A DNA stretch of 47,903 nt from Desulfobacterales bacterium (GTDB taxonomy: Bacteria > Desulfobacterota > Desulfobacteria > Desulfobacterales > JAIPEE01). The translations under genes and the position numbers were made by a program. The DNA is taken from the NCBI GenBank assembly GCA_021737275.1, contig JAIPEE010000032.1:1-47903 (forward strand), given 5' to 3'. A model generated the notes under the pieces. That model was not told the DNA's origin. It searched no databases and was given only the letters and a program-made list of their open reading frames with translations. Positions 17,017-25,105 of the stretch are shown here, piece by piece. Numbering within the stretch: position 1 is the stretch's first letter; each line of letters starts with the position of its first letter.

Positions 17017-17318
17017 ATACCATGCTCAAAAGAATATTTATGTGAAGATCATCCCGCAAGGGAGACGTAATCAATGAAGTAAATCTCCAAGGGCCGGGGA
17101 CACCAATTACTGGCGTATGATTTTTACCTTCTTGGGTTATTTTTTTTTAGGCAAAGGATAATCAAAATCCACTTTACATGGCAATACCCTTAATATCTAG
17201 GAATTAATCGCGATGAAACTGGCTTTCCTGCGTCCTAATATCATTCCAATATCATTCTCTTGACACTGCCTCAAAAAAGTGCTTTTATGTACTATATAAT
17301 AGAACGACAAGGGGATAA
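17017..17318. other. Intergenic region with possible promoters
   Basis: This divergent gap lies between the STT3 gene and the regulator. TTGACA at 17260-17265 has TTTTAT 17 bases downstream (17283-17288); a better -10, TATAAT, lies at 17295-17300 but at 29-base spacing from it. Either could start the regulator transcript, whose ATG at 17319 follows AGGGG. No gene or RNA is recognised in the rest. Confidence 0.4.
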
Positions 17319-17882
17319 ATGAACTCACTATTTTCAGGACTCATAACTTCCAAGACTCGCATTAAGATCTTAATGCGCCTCTTCCTCAATCCAGACAGGA
17401 ACGCTTACCTGCGTGAACTTGCTGACGAATTCCATGCATCTCCCAGTCATATCAAAGAAGAACTAGACCAACTCAAAAATGCAGACCTGCTGATAAGTAG
17501 AAAAAATGGACGCCAAGTGTTATTTTCCGCTAACCAAAAGCATCCTGTTTTCCATGAGCTCCACTCTATGGTTCAGAAGGCTTTGGGAATGGATCGCATC
17601 CTAGAATCAATGATTGAAAGGATCGGTAATCTTGAAAAGGCACTACTCATTGATGATTATGCAGAAGGCAAAGATACCGGCATCATAGATCTGATATTAA
17701 TAGGGAACATAGACAAAGACAACCTGCAGGACCTTACCAACAAGACTGAAAAATATATTGATCGTAAAATAAGAACATTGTCATTAACTGCTGATGAGTT
17801 TAAAAAATTGGCACCCAATCTTGATCAACGGCCTCAGTTTGTACTTTGGCAGCGCGAGCCAAAACTGCACTATGAAACTTAA
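17319..17882 (+). CDS. Winged-helix regulator with nucleotidyltransferase-like domain
   Basis: 187 residues. Residues 1-75 form a winged helix: SKTRIKILMRLFLNPDRNAY, LRELADEFHASPSHIKEELD, then LLISRKNGRQVLFSANQKHP. Residues 105-170 resemble a minimal nucleotidyltransferase fold (TGIIDLILIGNID, then a helix, IDRKIRTLSLTADEF), but the catalytic Gly-Ser and the paired Asp residues are degenerate, so activity is doubtful. Such proteins often head polysaccharide loci in deltaproteobacteria and related phyla, and a regulatory role over the downstream locus is likely. Stop overlaps the next gene's start by 11 bases. Confidence 0.75.
   Translation: MNSLFSGLITSKTRIKILMRLFLNPDRNAYLRELADEFHASPSHIKEELDQLKNADLLISRKNGRQVLFSANQKHPVFHELHSMVQKALGMDRILESMIERIGNLEKALLIDDYAEGKDTGIIDLILIGNIDKDNLQDLTNKTEKYIDRKIRTLSLTADEFKKLAPNLDQRPQFVLWQREPKLHYET
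17635..17783 (+). repeat. Near-identical 149-bp direct repeat, copy 1
   Basis: Matches 19621-19769 with four differences in 149 bases, while the sequence on either side is clearly diverged. Both copies encode the same part of the nucleotidyltransferase-like domain in the same frame, 1,986 bases apart. Three of the differences are silent and one changes Ile to Val. A recent gene-conversion tract between the two regulator copies is the simplest explanation. Confidence 0.85.
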
Positions 17883-18602
17883 TCATCTCCTACAGTCACA
17901 GGAAGGAAAACGTCTTGAATTCAAACGAGACATCTCCTCTCCTGTAAATATCATGAAAACCTTGATTGCCTTTGCCAATACTGCAGGTGGTATCATGCTT
18001 ATTGGTGTTGAGGATAACCACACTGTCATTGGCGTACCCGGCAATCCTCTGGATGAAGAAGAACGACTTAGCAATATGATCGCCGACGCCATAGCTCCCC
18101 GCCTAATTCCCAACATTGAACTGATTCCAAGCAATGATCTCACTTTACTCGCAGTTGAAGTATTTCCCAGCCAATTACGTCCGCACTATCTGAAACAAAA
18201 AGGTGAACAACAAGGTGTATTTATCCGTTTAGGTTCCACCAACCGCCAAGCCGATGTACCTTTGGTTGAAGAGCTGAAAAGAACCGTAGCAGGCAAAGGT
18301 TTTGATGAACTCCCCTTAATGGAAGCTGATGCAGCTGATATTGATTTCCAGTTGCTGACAGAGGCATTCAAAACAGTTCGCAGACTGGCAAAAAATGACA
18401 TGGAAAAGCTGAGACTACTTACCCGTGTACAAGGAAAACTGGTGCCAACAGTTGGCGGAATGCTCTTATTTGGTAAGCGACGAGATCATTTTTTCCCGGA
18501 TGCATGGATACAGTGCGGCCGCTTTATTGGCACAGAAAAAGTTGACATTTTTGATCATATCGATATCAATGTTCCCTTACCCATGGCGGTTAATGAAATT
18601 AT

Positions 18603-18757
18603 GATGGCGTCGTAAAAACTCTCCATCTGCTTCGTTGCTGCATTTTTTATTTAATTTCGGCGTACTAAGGTACGTCGAAATTAAATAAAAAATACGCGCC
18701 TCGCATATGGAGCTTTTTACTTAGCCATCCTAGGTTTGAGGTTTTTACGAGTTTATC
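18603..18757 (-). repeat. MITE-like element, copy B (155 bp, shortest form)
   Basis: Complete element with ends GATGGCGTCGTAAAAAC and GTTTTTACGAGTTTATC, flanked by the direct repeat AAATTAT (18596-18602 and 18758-18764). It lacks the 21/22-bp module at both variable sites. Inner arms TTTTTTATTTAATTTCGGCG and CGTCGAAATTAAATAAAAAA form a hairpin with a single wobble. Orientation is opposite to the copies at 9867 and 42555. The insertion disrupts the ATPase gene. Confidence 0.92.
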
Positions 18758-19245
18758 AAATTATGCTTTTTCTGAAAAAACACGCCATGCGGGGTGCCGA
18801 TTTTTCAGAAATAAGACGAAAAGACGTCTGGAGTATCCCCCTGAATATTCTTCGTGAAGCCATTATTAATGCTATTGTTCACGCCGACTACTCGCAGCGA
18901 GGTGCACCAATCAGGATAGTATTTCTTGATGATCGCATTGAAATTGAGAATCCTGGTATACTCTTACCCGGACTAACAATTGAAGACATGAAACAGGGGA
19001 TGTCTAAAATCAGGAATCATGTCATTGCCCGCCTGTTTCGAGAGCTTGATCTTATTGAACAGTGGGGAACCGGAGTCCGCAGAATATTCGAAGGAGCAAA
19101 ACAACTTCGGCTGCCCGAACCTGAAATTACTGAAATCGGTATGCGTGTACGCATGACAATCTACCTTGCCGATACTATACAGCTTGAGCAAATCAAACAT
19201 CTTGGGGATCAAGAAGCCCACGAGTTTGCCGCCCCAGACAATGAG

Positions 19246-19290
19246 GGAGTAAATGCGGGAGTAAATGCGGGAGTAAATGAGGGAGTAAAT
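19246..19290 (+). repeat. 12-bp tandem repeats inside the ATPase gene
   Basis: GGAGTAAATGCG or GGAGTAAATGAG occurs 3.75 times in a row, coding for a Gly-Val-Asn-Ala/Glu linker between the ATPase-like part and the C-terminal winged helix. The unit is a multiple of three, so changes in copy number alter linker length without frameshift. Confidence 0.85.
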
Positions 19291-19466
19291 AATTTATTTG
19301 CTCTTATAAAAGCAAACCCCGGAAAAAGAGCCCCTTTCTTTTCACAGCGACTAGGTACTTCAGTGAAAAATATCGAACGTTGGCTTAAACAACTAAAGGA
19401 TAGAGAAGAAATTGAATTTCGTGGGGCACCAAAAACAGGTGGCTATTTTGTACGACAGGACAACAA

Positions 19467-19880
19467 ATGAGCACCATAGCCCTGTATTTACCAAAAAGAA
19501 TCCCCGTTTCCTCTGCCCACCAAAAACACCATGTCTTCAATGAACTCCACTCCATGGTCAAAAAAGCTCTTGGTATGGATAGTATTCTGGAATCGATGAT
19601 AAAACGACTCGGCAATTTGGAAAAGGCACTACTCATTGATGATTATGCAGAAGGCAAAGATACCGGCATCATAGATCTGGTATTAATAGGGAACATAGAC
19701 AAAGACAACCTACAGGACCTTACCAACAAGACTGAAAAATATATTGACCGTAAAATCAGAACATTGTCACTAACCACTGATGAATATAACCGCCTGTCAA
19801 CAAACCTTGAAAAACGTCCGCACTTTGTACTCTGGAAACAGTCAGAAAACAGTGGTGACACAACAAGCAGTCGTACTTGA
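19467..19880 (+). CDS. Truncated second copy of the nucleotidyltransferase-like regulator
   Basis: 137 residues. From about residue 17 it parallels the regulator at 17319 (QKHHVFNELHSMVKKALGMD; DDYAEGKDTGIIDLVLIGNI), but the winged-helix part is missing and replaced by 16 unrelated residues (STIALYLPKRIPVSS). It starts by ATGA overlap with the broken ATPase gene. Without a DNA-binding domain it cannot act as the full-length protein does; it could dimerise with it or simply be a decaying duplicate. Confidence 0.65.
   Translation: MSTIALYLPKRIPVSSAHQKHHVFNELHSMVKKALGMDSILESMIKRLGNLEKALLIDDYAEGKDTGIIDLVLIGNIDKDNLQDLTNKTEKYIDRKIRTLSLTTDEYNRLSTNLEKRPHFVLWKQSENSGDTTSSRT
19621..19769 (+). repeat. 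Near-identical 149-bp direct repeat, copy 2
   Basis: Second copy of the tract at 17635-17783, 145 of 149 bases identical. Downstream of it the two genes diverge quickly. Confidence 0.85.
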
Positions 19881-20114
19881 AGGTCTTGCATGCCCACTAT
19901 CAATCTGTCTAAAACCATGACAACAGATCTAACGACAAAAAGACAACCGACTGCTTGTCCCGCATCCCCCTACAGCATGGGCTTTTTGAATTTATGCCTC
20001 AATAGTTACAAATTTAAGAGAAAAGAGACTGAAGGGCCTCATAACTGTTTGGTTAAAATCAAAAGTGAAAGTGATGTGACAATTGAATCACTTCATAGAA
20101 GGATCAGTTGAGCG

Positions 20115-20192
20115 ATGGCTATCAAGAAGAGAGTAGAGACGATTGTTGGAAATTCTCTTTCCAAATTATTAACTTCAAGTAGAACAGCGTAG
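20115..20192 (+). CDS. Possible 25-residue leader ORF before wzm
   Basis: ATG at 20115 opens MAIKKRVETIVGNSLSKLLT plus five residues and stops one base before the wzm start. wzm itself has no visible ribosome site, so translation may be coupled to this short frame. The only support is position; there is no known family. The rest of the gap 19881-20114 holds a 73-codon frame that I do not consider convincing. Confidence 0.25.
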   Translation: MAIKKRVETIVGNSLSKLLTSSRTA

Positions 20193-20193
20193 C

Positions 20194-21057
20194 ATGGAAC
20201 AGAAAATAGCTAGACAGCTTGAATCCTGGGACATGATAATCAAGCCAAAGACCGGATGGTTCGACATTGACCTGACGGAGTTATGGAACTATCGTGACCT
20301 CATCGGGATGTTTGTCAAGCGCGACTTCGTCACCTTTTACAAGCAAACTATCCTCGGTCCACTCTGGTATATCATTCAACCACTCATGACCACAGTGGTG
20401 TTCACAATAATTTTTGGTAATTTTGCGAAGATTCCAACCGACGATCTCCCCCCTTTTCTTTTCTACCTTTCCGGCAACGTTGTCTGGGGATATTTTGCCA
20501 ACACCCTTAGACAGACTTCTGACACATTTAACACCAATGCCTCGATCTTCGGCAAGGTCTATTTCCCGCGTTTGACCGTACCGGCCGCTGTATCCATCGT
20601 GAACTTTGCTCAATTCTTTATTCAGTTGGTTCTCTTTATAGGCTTTTATTTTTATTATATGCTGCAAGGAACCCCAATTACACCTACTATCTGGATACTG
20701 GCCGTGCCCCTATTGCTCCTCCAAATGGCACTACTCACCTTTGGGATAGGTATTCTCCTATCGTCAATGACGACAAAATATAAAGACTTAAAATTTGCCA
20801 TGGGATTTGTCATTCAGCTCTGGATGTATGCAACACCTATAGTCTATCCGCTGTCCCAGGTTCCGGAGAAATTCCGAACACTTTATGTCCTTAACCCTAT
20901 GGTCTCCATCGTGGAAAGCTTTCGCTACGCCTTTCTCGGTTCTGGTGCCATCCAATGGAGCTATGTTGGCATAAGTTGGTTGGTTACAATGTTTTTTTTA
21001 TTCACCGGTATAGTCCTGTTCAGTCGCATAGAGAAAACTTTCATGGATACAGTATAA
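20194..21057 (+). CDS. wzm: Polysaccharide ABC exporter permease Wzm
   Basis: 287 residues, ABC-2 permease with about six helices. ELWNYRDLIGMFVKRDFVTF then YKQTILGPLWYIIQPLMTTV is the characteristic N-terminal motif of Wzm/KpsM exporters. It later reads TPIVYPLSQVPEKFRTLYVL and NPMVSIVESFRYAFLG, also conserved. With Wzt it moves a finished lipid-linked polysaccharide across the inner membrane. First gene of the polysaccharide locus; GC content is still like the flanks. Confidence 0.93.
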   Translation: MEQKIARQLESWDMIIKPKTGWFDIDLTELWNYRDLIGMFVKRDFVTFYKQTILGPLWYIIQPLMTTVVFTIIFGNFAKIPTDDLPPFLFYLSGNVVWGYFANTLRQTSDTFNTNASIFGKVYFPRLTVPAAVSIVNFAQFFIQLVLFIGFYFYYMLQGTPITPTIWILAVPLLLLQMALLTFGIGILLSSMTTKYKDLKFAMGFVIQLWMYATPIVYPLSQVPEKFRTLYVLNPMVSIVESFRYAFLGSGAIQWSYVGISWLVTMFFLFTGIVLFSRIEKTFMDTV

Positions 21058-21087
21058 AACAGTACAATCAACTAATATTCATTACAA

Positions 21088-22395
21088 ATGACGACTGCAA
21101 TAAAGATAGAAAACCTTTGGAAAGAGTACCGTCTTGGTGTCATTGGCCACGGCACGCTAACGCATGACCTTCAGTCTTGGTGGGCCAAGGTACGTGGGAA
21201 AGAAGACCCCAATGCCAAGATAACACCCATGTTTGCCGGACAGGAAAAACAGATTGATGGAGATCGGTTTTGGGCACTGCGAGATATAAATTTCGAAGTA
21301 GAACAAAGTGAAATTCTAGGTATTATTGGTAAGAATGGCGCTGGAAAATCAACGCTATTAAAAATATTATCGCGTGTAACTGCTCCTACTAGAGGGAATA
21401 TCAACATTAAAGGTCGCATTGCCAGTTTGCTGGAAGTGGGTACTGGTTTTCACCCAGAACTAACCGGTCGTGAAAATGTATTCATGAATGGTGCCATTCT
21501 TGGTATGTCTAAACAGGAAATCAAAAGTAAACTTGATGAAATTATAGGTTTTTCTGGTGTTGAATCATTTGTAGATACACCTGTGAAGCGTTATTCTTCA
21601 GGGATGTATGTTCGTTTAGCTTTTGCTGTTGCAGCACACTTAGAACCAGAAATCCTTGTGGTAGATGAAGTGTTGGCCGTTGGAGATGCCGAGTTCCAGA
21701 AAAAAGCAATTGGCAAAATGGAAGAGGTTTCTAAAGACAGGGGAAGAACGGTACTTTTTGTAAGTCATAATATGAGATCTATTCAAAATTTATGCAATAG
21801 AGTTTGTATCATTAACAATGGTTCAGTTATGTTTAAAGGAGATACAGATACCGGTATAAAAGAATACTTAAAAATAACATACAACAGAACAAGATATAGT
21901 TTTAAAGATATTAAAAGGCCTCTTGGCGTAGGAAAGAAAGTAAGAATAACTGATATTAAGATAGGTAATACTAACAAAGATGAATATAACTGTTTACCTT
22001 TTGGATCAACGTTAATATTTAAAATAAAATGTACTAACTTATCAAAAAATATGATTGAGGGACTGCAACTAGTTCTAGGTATAAACAATCTAATGGAAGA
22101 ACGTATTGCAACTTTAACATCTCCATACAATTTTGATATTAAAAAAGGGGAGACAATACACATAAAAATATCCACAGATGCCATCTTGTTAAATCCAGCA
22201 CAATACAGTTTATCTGTGAACATAACTGAAACTATCCGATTTGGAGGAGGAAAATCATTAGACAAGCTTGACAAAGTAAGTATTTTCGAAATAACAAACC
22301 TTGTTGAGAAACAAAATAGCAAATTTAAAGATACTGTAATATATGGAACCTTGACCTTGTCAGACTTTCTTTTTTCCATAAATTATAACAAATAG
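21088..22395 (+). CDS. wzt: Polysaccharide ABC exporter ATPase Wzt with C-terminal domain
   Basis: 435 residues. Walker A GKNGAGKST near residue 92, the Wzt/TagH-type GRIASLLEVGTGFHPELTGR, signature YSSGMYVRLAFA, Walker B ILVVDEVLAVGD and switch SHN. Residues from about 265 on form an immunoglobulin-like carbohydrate-binding domain, which in O-antigen systems recognises the modified chain end before export. The DNA becomes markedly AT-rich from about 21780, within this gene, suggesting the C-terminal domain travelled with the strain-specific glycan genes. Confidence 0.92.
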   Translation: MTTAIKIENLWKEYRLGVIGHGTLTHDLQSWWAKVRGKEDPNAKITPMFAGQEKQIDGDRFWALRDINFEVEQSEILGIIGKNGAGKSTLLKILSRVTAPTRGNINIKGRIASLLEVGTGFHPELTGRENVFMNGAILGMSKQEIKSKLDEIIGFSGVESFVDTPVKRYSSGMYVRLAFAVAAHLEPEILVVDEVLAVGDAEFQKKAIGKMEEVSKDRGRTVLFVSHNMRSIQNLCNRVCIINNGSVMFKGDTDTGIKEYLKITYNRTRYSFKDIKRPLGVGKKVRITDIKIGNTNKDEYNCLPFGSTLIFKIKCTNLSKNMIEGLQLVLGINNLMEERIATLTSPYNFDIKKGETIHIKISTDAILLNPAQYSLSVNITETIRFGGGKSLDKLDKVSIFEITNLVEKQNSKFKDTVIYGTLTLSDFLFSINYNK

Positions 22396-22402
22396 ATACA
22401 CT

Positions 22403-23095
22403 ATGATAAATTTTTTTAAAAAAAAATCACCACAGAAAAAAATAGAAAGATCTTTTGGATTTCATAATATCGGTTTTCATGGAGATAGTCATTTACTCAG
22501 CGTGGTAGACTATATCGTTGATAATTACCAAATAGAATATTTTATTGAAACAGGAACAAATGTAGGCAGTACACTTGCATATTTTGCCAAGACTTATCCA
22601 GATATAAAATGCCTTTCATGTGAGCCCGATAAGACGACATATGAACACGCATTACAAAATACTGCAGGCTTAAAGAATGTGATGGTATACAACCTGCTAT
22701 CGCAAAATTTCATAAAAGAAGTGAAACAATTAAACTCAAATATTTTCAACAAAACGACACTTGTTTGGCTGGATGCTCACAGTTATGGTTTCGAATGGCC
22801 ATTAAAAGAAGAGGTCTCTTTTTTCACTGAAAATTTTCCTTCGCTTTTTTTAATGATTGATGACTTTAAAATTCCAGACATTACTGAGTTTTCTTATGAT
22901 AGCTACAAAGACCAGCTATGTGCTCACGAATACATAAAAGATGACATTAAAAATACGACATATGAATTGATTTACCCAAACTATACAGAAAAAACATCAT
23001 TTCACCATCCACTTGTGGGCTGGGGATTGTATAGCTTTGGGAATGAGATTGTATTTCCTGATAACTTAGCAGACAAAGTAAAAAAAGCATTTTAG
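22403..23095 (+). CDS. SAM-dependent methyltransferase-like protein
   Basis: 230 residues. YFIETGTNVGSTLAYFAKTY is a SAM-binding motif I with preceding acidic residue; SCEPD is the ribose-binding acidic loop and LVWLDAHSYG and LMIDDFKIPD follow, a pattern of small class I methyltransferases of polysaccharide clusters. The C-terminal region is specific. The likely acceptor is a sugar hydroxyl of the exported glycan. Seven bases after wzt. Confidence 0.65.
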   Translation: MINFFKKKSPQKKIERSFGFHNIGFHGDSHLLSVVDYIVDNYQIEYFIETGTNVGSTLAYFAKTYPDIKCLSCEPDKTTYEHALQNTAGLKNVMVYNLLSQNFIKEVKQLNSNIFNKTTLVWLDAHSYGFEWPLKEEVSFFTENFPSLFLMIDDFKIPDITEFSYDSYKDQLCAHEYIKDDIKNTTYELIYPNYTEKTSFHHPLVGWGLYSFGNEIVFPDNLADKVKKAF

Positions 23096-23100
23096 AGATT

Positions 23101-23398
23101 ATGATAAAGAGATTTCTTAAAAAACATCTTTATTCGAGGAGAATTGAGAATAGCAGAGATGTTACCGGAAAAATGGCTGTCAGAGACAGGTTTATGGACC
23201 TGAAAAATAAAATCGTTAACAACTGAGATTGAGTTTATAGAACTATACGACAATCAGCCTTCATTTGGAGATATTGATGTTTTTTTAAGGAACAAGGGTT
23301 TCTATCTGTTTAATCCCTATGAACTTTACACACAAGAAGATGGCCAATTAACTGCAGGAGATGCAGTATATTTAAACTCCGCATTTTTCAAAAACTGA
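23101..23398 (+). pseudogene. Remnant of an FkbM-family methyltransferase
   Basis: An intact-looking start (MIKRFLKKHLYSRRIENSRD...) stops after 41 codons at 23224. Immediately after, in another frame, 23228-23398 encodes IEFIELYDNQPSFGDIDVFL then RNKGFYLFNPYEL and GDAVYLNSAFFKN, which matches the C-terminal end of FkbM methyltransferases (plus the Asp-Ala-hydrophobic ending). The catalytic middle, roughly 120 codons, is missing. A deletion with frameshift is inferred. Confidence 0.7.
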
Positions 23399-23416
23399 AA
23401 AACCTGTAAAAGCACC

Positions 23417-24124
23417 ATGATAAAAAATATTTTTACGAAGAACAAACCTGAAAAGACTGATGATTCCGTTAATTACGAAGTTGAAATCAGGGAGAAATTC
23501 ACCTCAGATCCGACCTTTCCTTTTTTGGTAAGTTTTCCTAGAACTGGAAGCCATTGGCTTAGAATGCTTATGGAATTATATTTTGAAAAACCGGCTCTAT
23601 CGAGGGCTTTTGTTTTTAAGAACATTATTGATTTTACATGCTACCACAGACACGACAATAACCTTTCAATAGAGCGTGAAAACGTTATATATCTTTATCG
23701 TGCACCCGTGCCAACAGTATATTCACAGCTGAATTACTATAACGAGGATATAAATGATACGAAAAAAATAAAATATTGGACAGAGGAATATGTCAAGCAC
23801 CTTGAAAAATGGCTTATAATAGAAACGTTTACAAAAAAGAAAACAATTATTTCCTACGAAGGTTTAAAGAACAATATATTTGTTGAATTTAAGAAAATAA
23901 CGGATCACTTCGGTACACTACTAGATACCGAAAAGCTGGATAATGCTTCTGTTGCTGCATCAAAAGAAGCCCTTAAAATTAAAACGCAACATGACAAAAA
24001 GGTTGTAACCATTTCAAAAAACTATGAAACACAACGTAATGATTTTAAAAGGAATCATAAAGATTTTATTATGTCAATTATAAAAGATGAAAATATCACA
24101 CTATATAACTTAATATATTCATAA
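23417..24124 (+). CDS. Sulfotransferase
   Basis: 235 residues. FLVSFPRTGSHWLRMLM (about 37-53) is the PAPS 5'-phosphosulfate loop, with catalytic-type residues following; VIYLYRAPVPTVYSQLNYY fits the 3'-phosphate motif. The rest is AT-rich and locus-specific. Expected to transfer sulfate from PAPS to a sugar of the surface polysaccharide. Starts 18 bases after the FkbM remnant. Confidence 0.75.
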   Translation: MIKNIFTKNKPEKTDDSVNYEVEIREKFTSDPTFPFLVSFPRTGSHWLRMLMELYFEKPALSRAFVFKNIIDFTCYHRHDNNLSIERENVIYLYRAPVPTVYSQLNYYNEDINDTKKIKYWTEEYVKHLEKWLIIETFTKKKTIISYEGLKNNIFVEFKKITDHFGTLLDTEKLDNASVAASKEALKIKTQHDKKVVTISKNYETQRNDFKRNHKDFIMSIIKDENITLYNLIYS

Positions 24125-24127
24125 AAC

Positions 24128-25105
24128 ATGCTTGTTCGAATCCATAAAGATTGGACTTTTCCTAATATCCTAAGGCAGACACCAAAGGGAAAAGGCTTTT
24201 GGAACAATATTCAATTTACAACGGATGAAGTTAACAATTGCGATTTGCTACTCGTTTTAAACCGTCCTGCAGAAAATATTTTAATAAAATGTTTCCCAGG
24301 CAACATATGGCTCATGAGCCAAGAGTCTCCAATTGACTTCTACACATGGCATACAAAATCTTTCAAATATTTTAGTAAAGTTTTTTCATTCTGGGACAAG
24401 TCATATTCCCCTAATATTATTCATACACAAACATCACTTCCATGGCATATTGATAAGAATTTTGATGAACTTCTTATTCTTTCAGAGAATAAGAATAATA
24501 TAAAACAAAACAAAACATCATGGGTGACAAGCAATGCAGCAAGCAAACAAGGCCATCGGTTAAGAATACAATTTAAAAATTATCTTGAAAAATCAAACTT
24601 TTCATTCGACCTTTTCGGTAGAGGTTTTAGGCCAATCGAAGACAAATTTGATGGGATTTATCCTTATAAATACAGCATTGCCATAGAAAACTACTCTTGT
24701 AATGATTACTGGACAGAAAAAATTGCGGACTGTTTTTTGTCTTGGACAATGCCCATCTACTATGGTTGTACAAATATCACAGAATATTTCCCCAAAGAGT
24801 CAATGATACTCATTGATCCAACAAAACCAGAAGAAGCAATAAAAAAAATACATACTGCTATAAACAATAACTCATGGGAAGAGAACCTCCCTTACATAAG
24901 AAAAGCAAGAGAACTTATATTAAATGAATATCAATTATTCCCATCAGTTGAAAAGAAAATACAGGAATTTGCCAATGTAAGCAAAAAAAAGTGCTGGTAT
25001 TATATTCCAGCCAACACCCCCTATAAACACAATAAGTTATCCAGTATTTTAGAAAATAAAAAACTTACTTCAAAAAAAATATTTAACAATATAACAAATA
25101 GATGA
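24128..25105 (+). CDS. GT10-like (fucosyltransferase family) glycosyltransferase
   Basis: 325 residues. The segment KYSIAIENYSCNDYWTEKIA, then DCFLSWTMPIYYGCTNITEY and FPKESMILID carries the GT10 donor-site pattern (EN...DY.TEK, P..YG, FP..S.I). Family members transfer fucose or related 6-deoxy sugars from a GDP donor. The N-terminal acceptor domain is divergent. Overlaps the next gene by ATGA. Confidence 0.78.
   Translation: MLVRIHKDWTFPNILRQTPKGKGFWNNIQFTTDEVNNCDLLLVLNRPAENILIKCFPGNIWLMSQESPIDFYTWHTKSFKYFSKVFSFWDKSYSPNIIHTQTSLPWHIDKNFDELLILSENKNNIKQNKTSWVTSNAASKQGHRLRIQFKNYLEKSNFSFDLFGRGFRPIEDKFDGIYPYKYSIAIENYSCNDYWTEKIADCFLSWTMPIYYGCTNITEYFPKESMILIDPTKPEEAIKKIHTAINNNSWEENLPYIRKARELILNEYQLFPSVEKKIQEFANVSKKKCWYYIPANTPYKHNKLSSILENKKLTSKKIFNNITNR

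Larger units (their letters stand above)
17872..19470 (+). pseudogene. AlbA_2/RecG-like ATPase regulator gene, split by MITE
   Basis: Two open frames become one gene of about 478 codons if the 155-bp element and one 7-bp target copy are removed (162 bases, 54 codons, frame kept): IDINVPLPMAVNEIM joins LFLKKHAMRGADFSE. The 5' part has an AlbA_2/Schlafen-type DNA-binding domain (EGKRLEFKRDISS; FANTAGGIMLIGVED). The 3' part has a GHKL-like region (NILREAIINAIVHADYSQRG) and ends in a winged helix, as in COG2865 regulators. The insertion brings TAA in frame at 18613-18615. The start ATG at 17872 overlaps the upstream regulator; the stop overlaps the next gene by ATGA. Confidence 0.85.

Noticed and set aside
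17260-17300. TTGACA with TATAAT as a single promoter for the regulator
   Set aside because: Spacing is 29 bases, far from the 16-18 required; each half was only mentioned as a weak alternative.
18736-19470. Independent gene starting at TTG inside the miniature element
   Set aside because: The first residues are element sequence; the rest continues the upstream half exactly once the element is removed, so it is the 3' part of one disrupted gene.
19890-20111. 73-codon ORF after the truncated regulator
   Set aside because: No recognisable family, no good ribosome site and no coding-like composition; left as intergenic.
20050-20193. JUMPstart/ops element before the polysaccharide genes
   Set aside because: The core GGCGGTAG was not found upstream of wzm.
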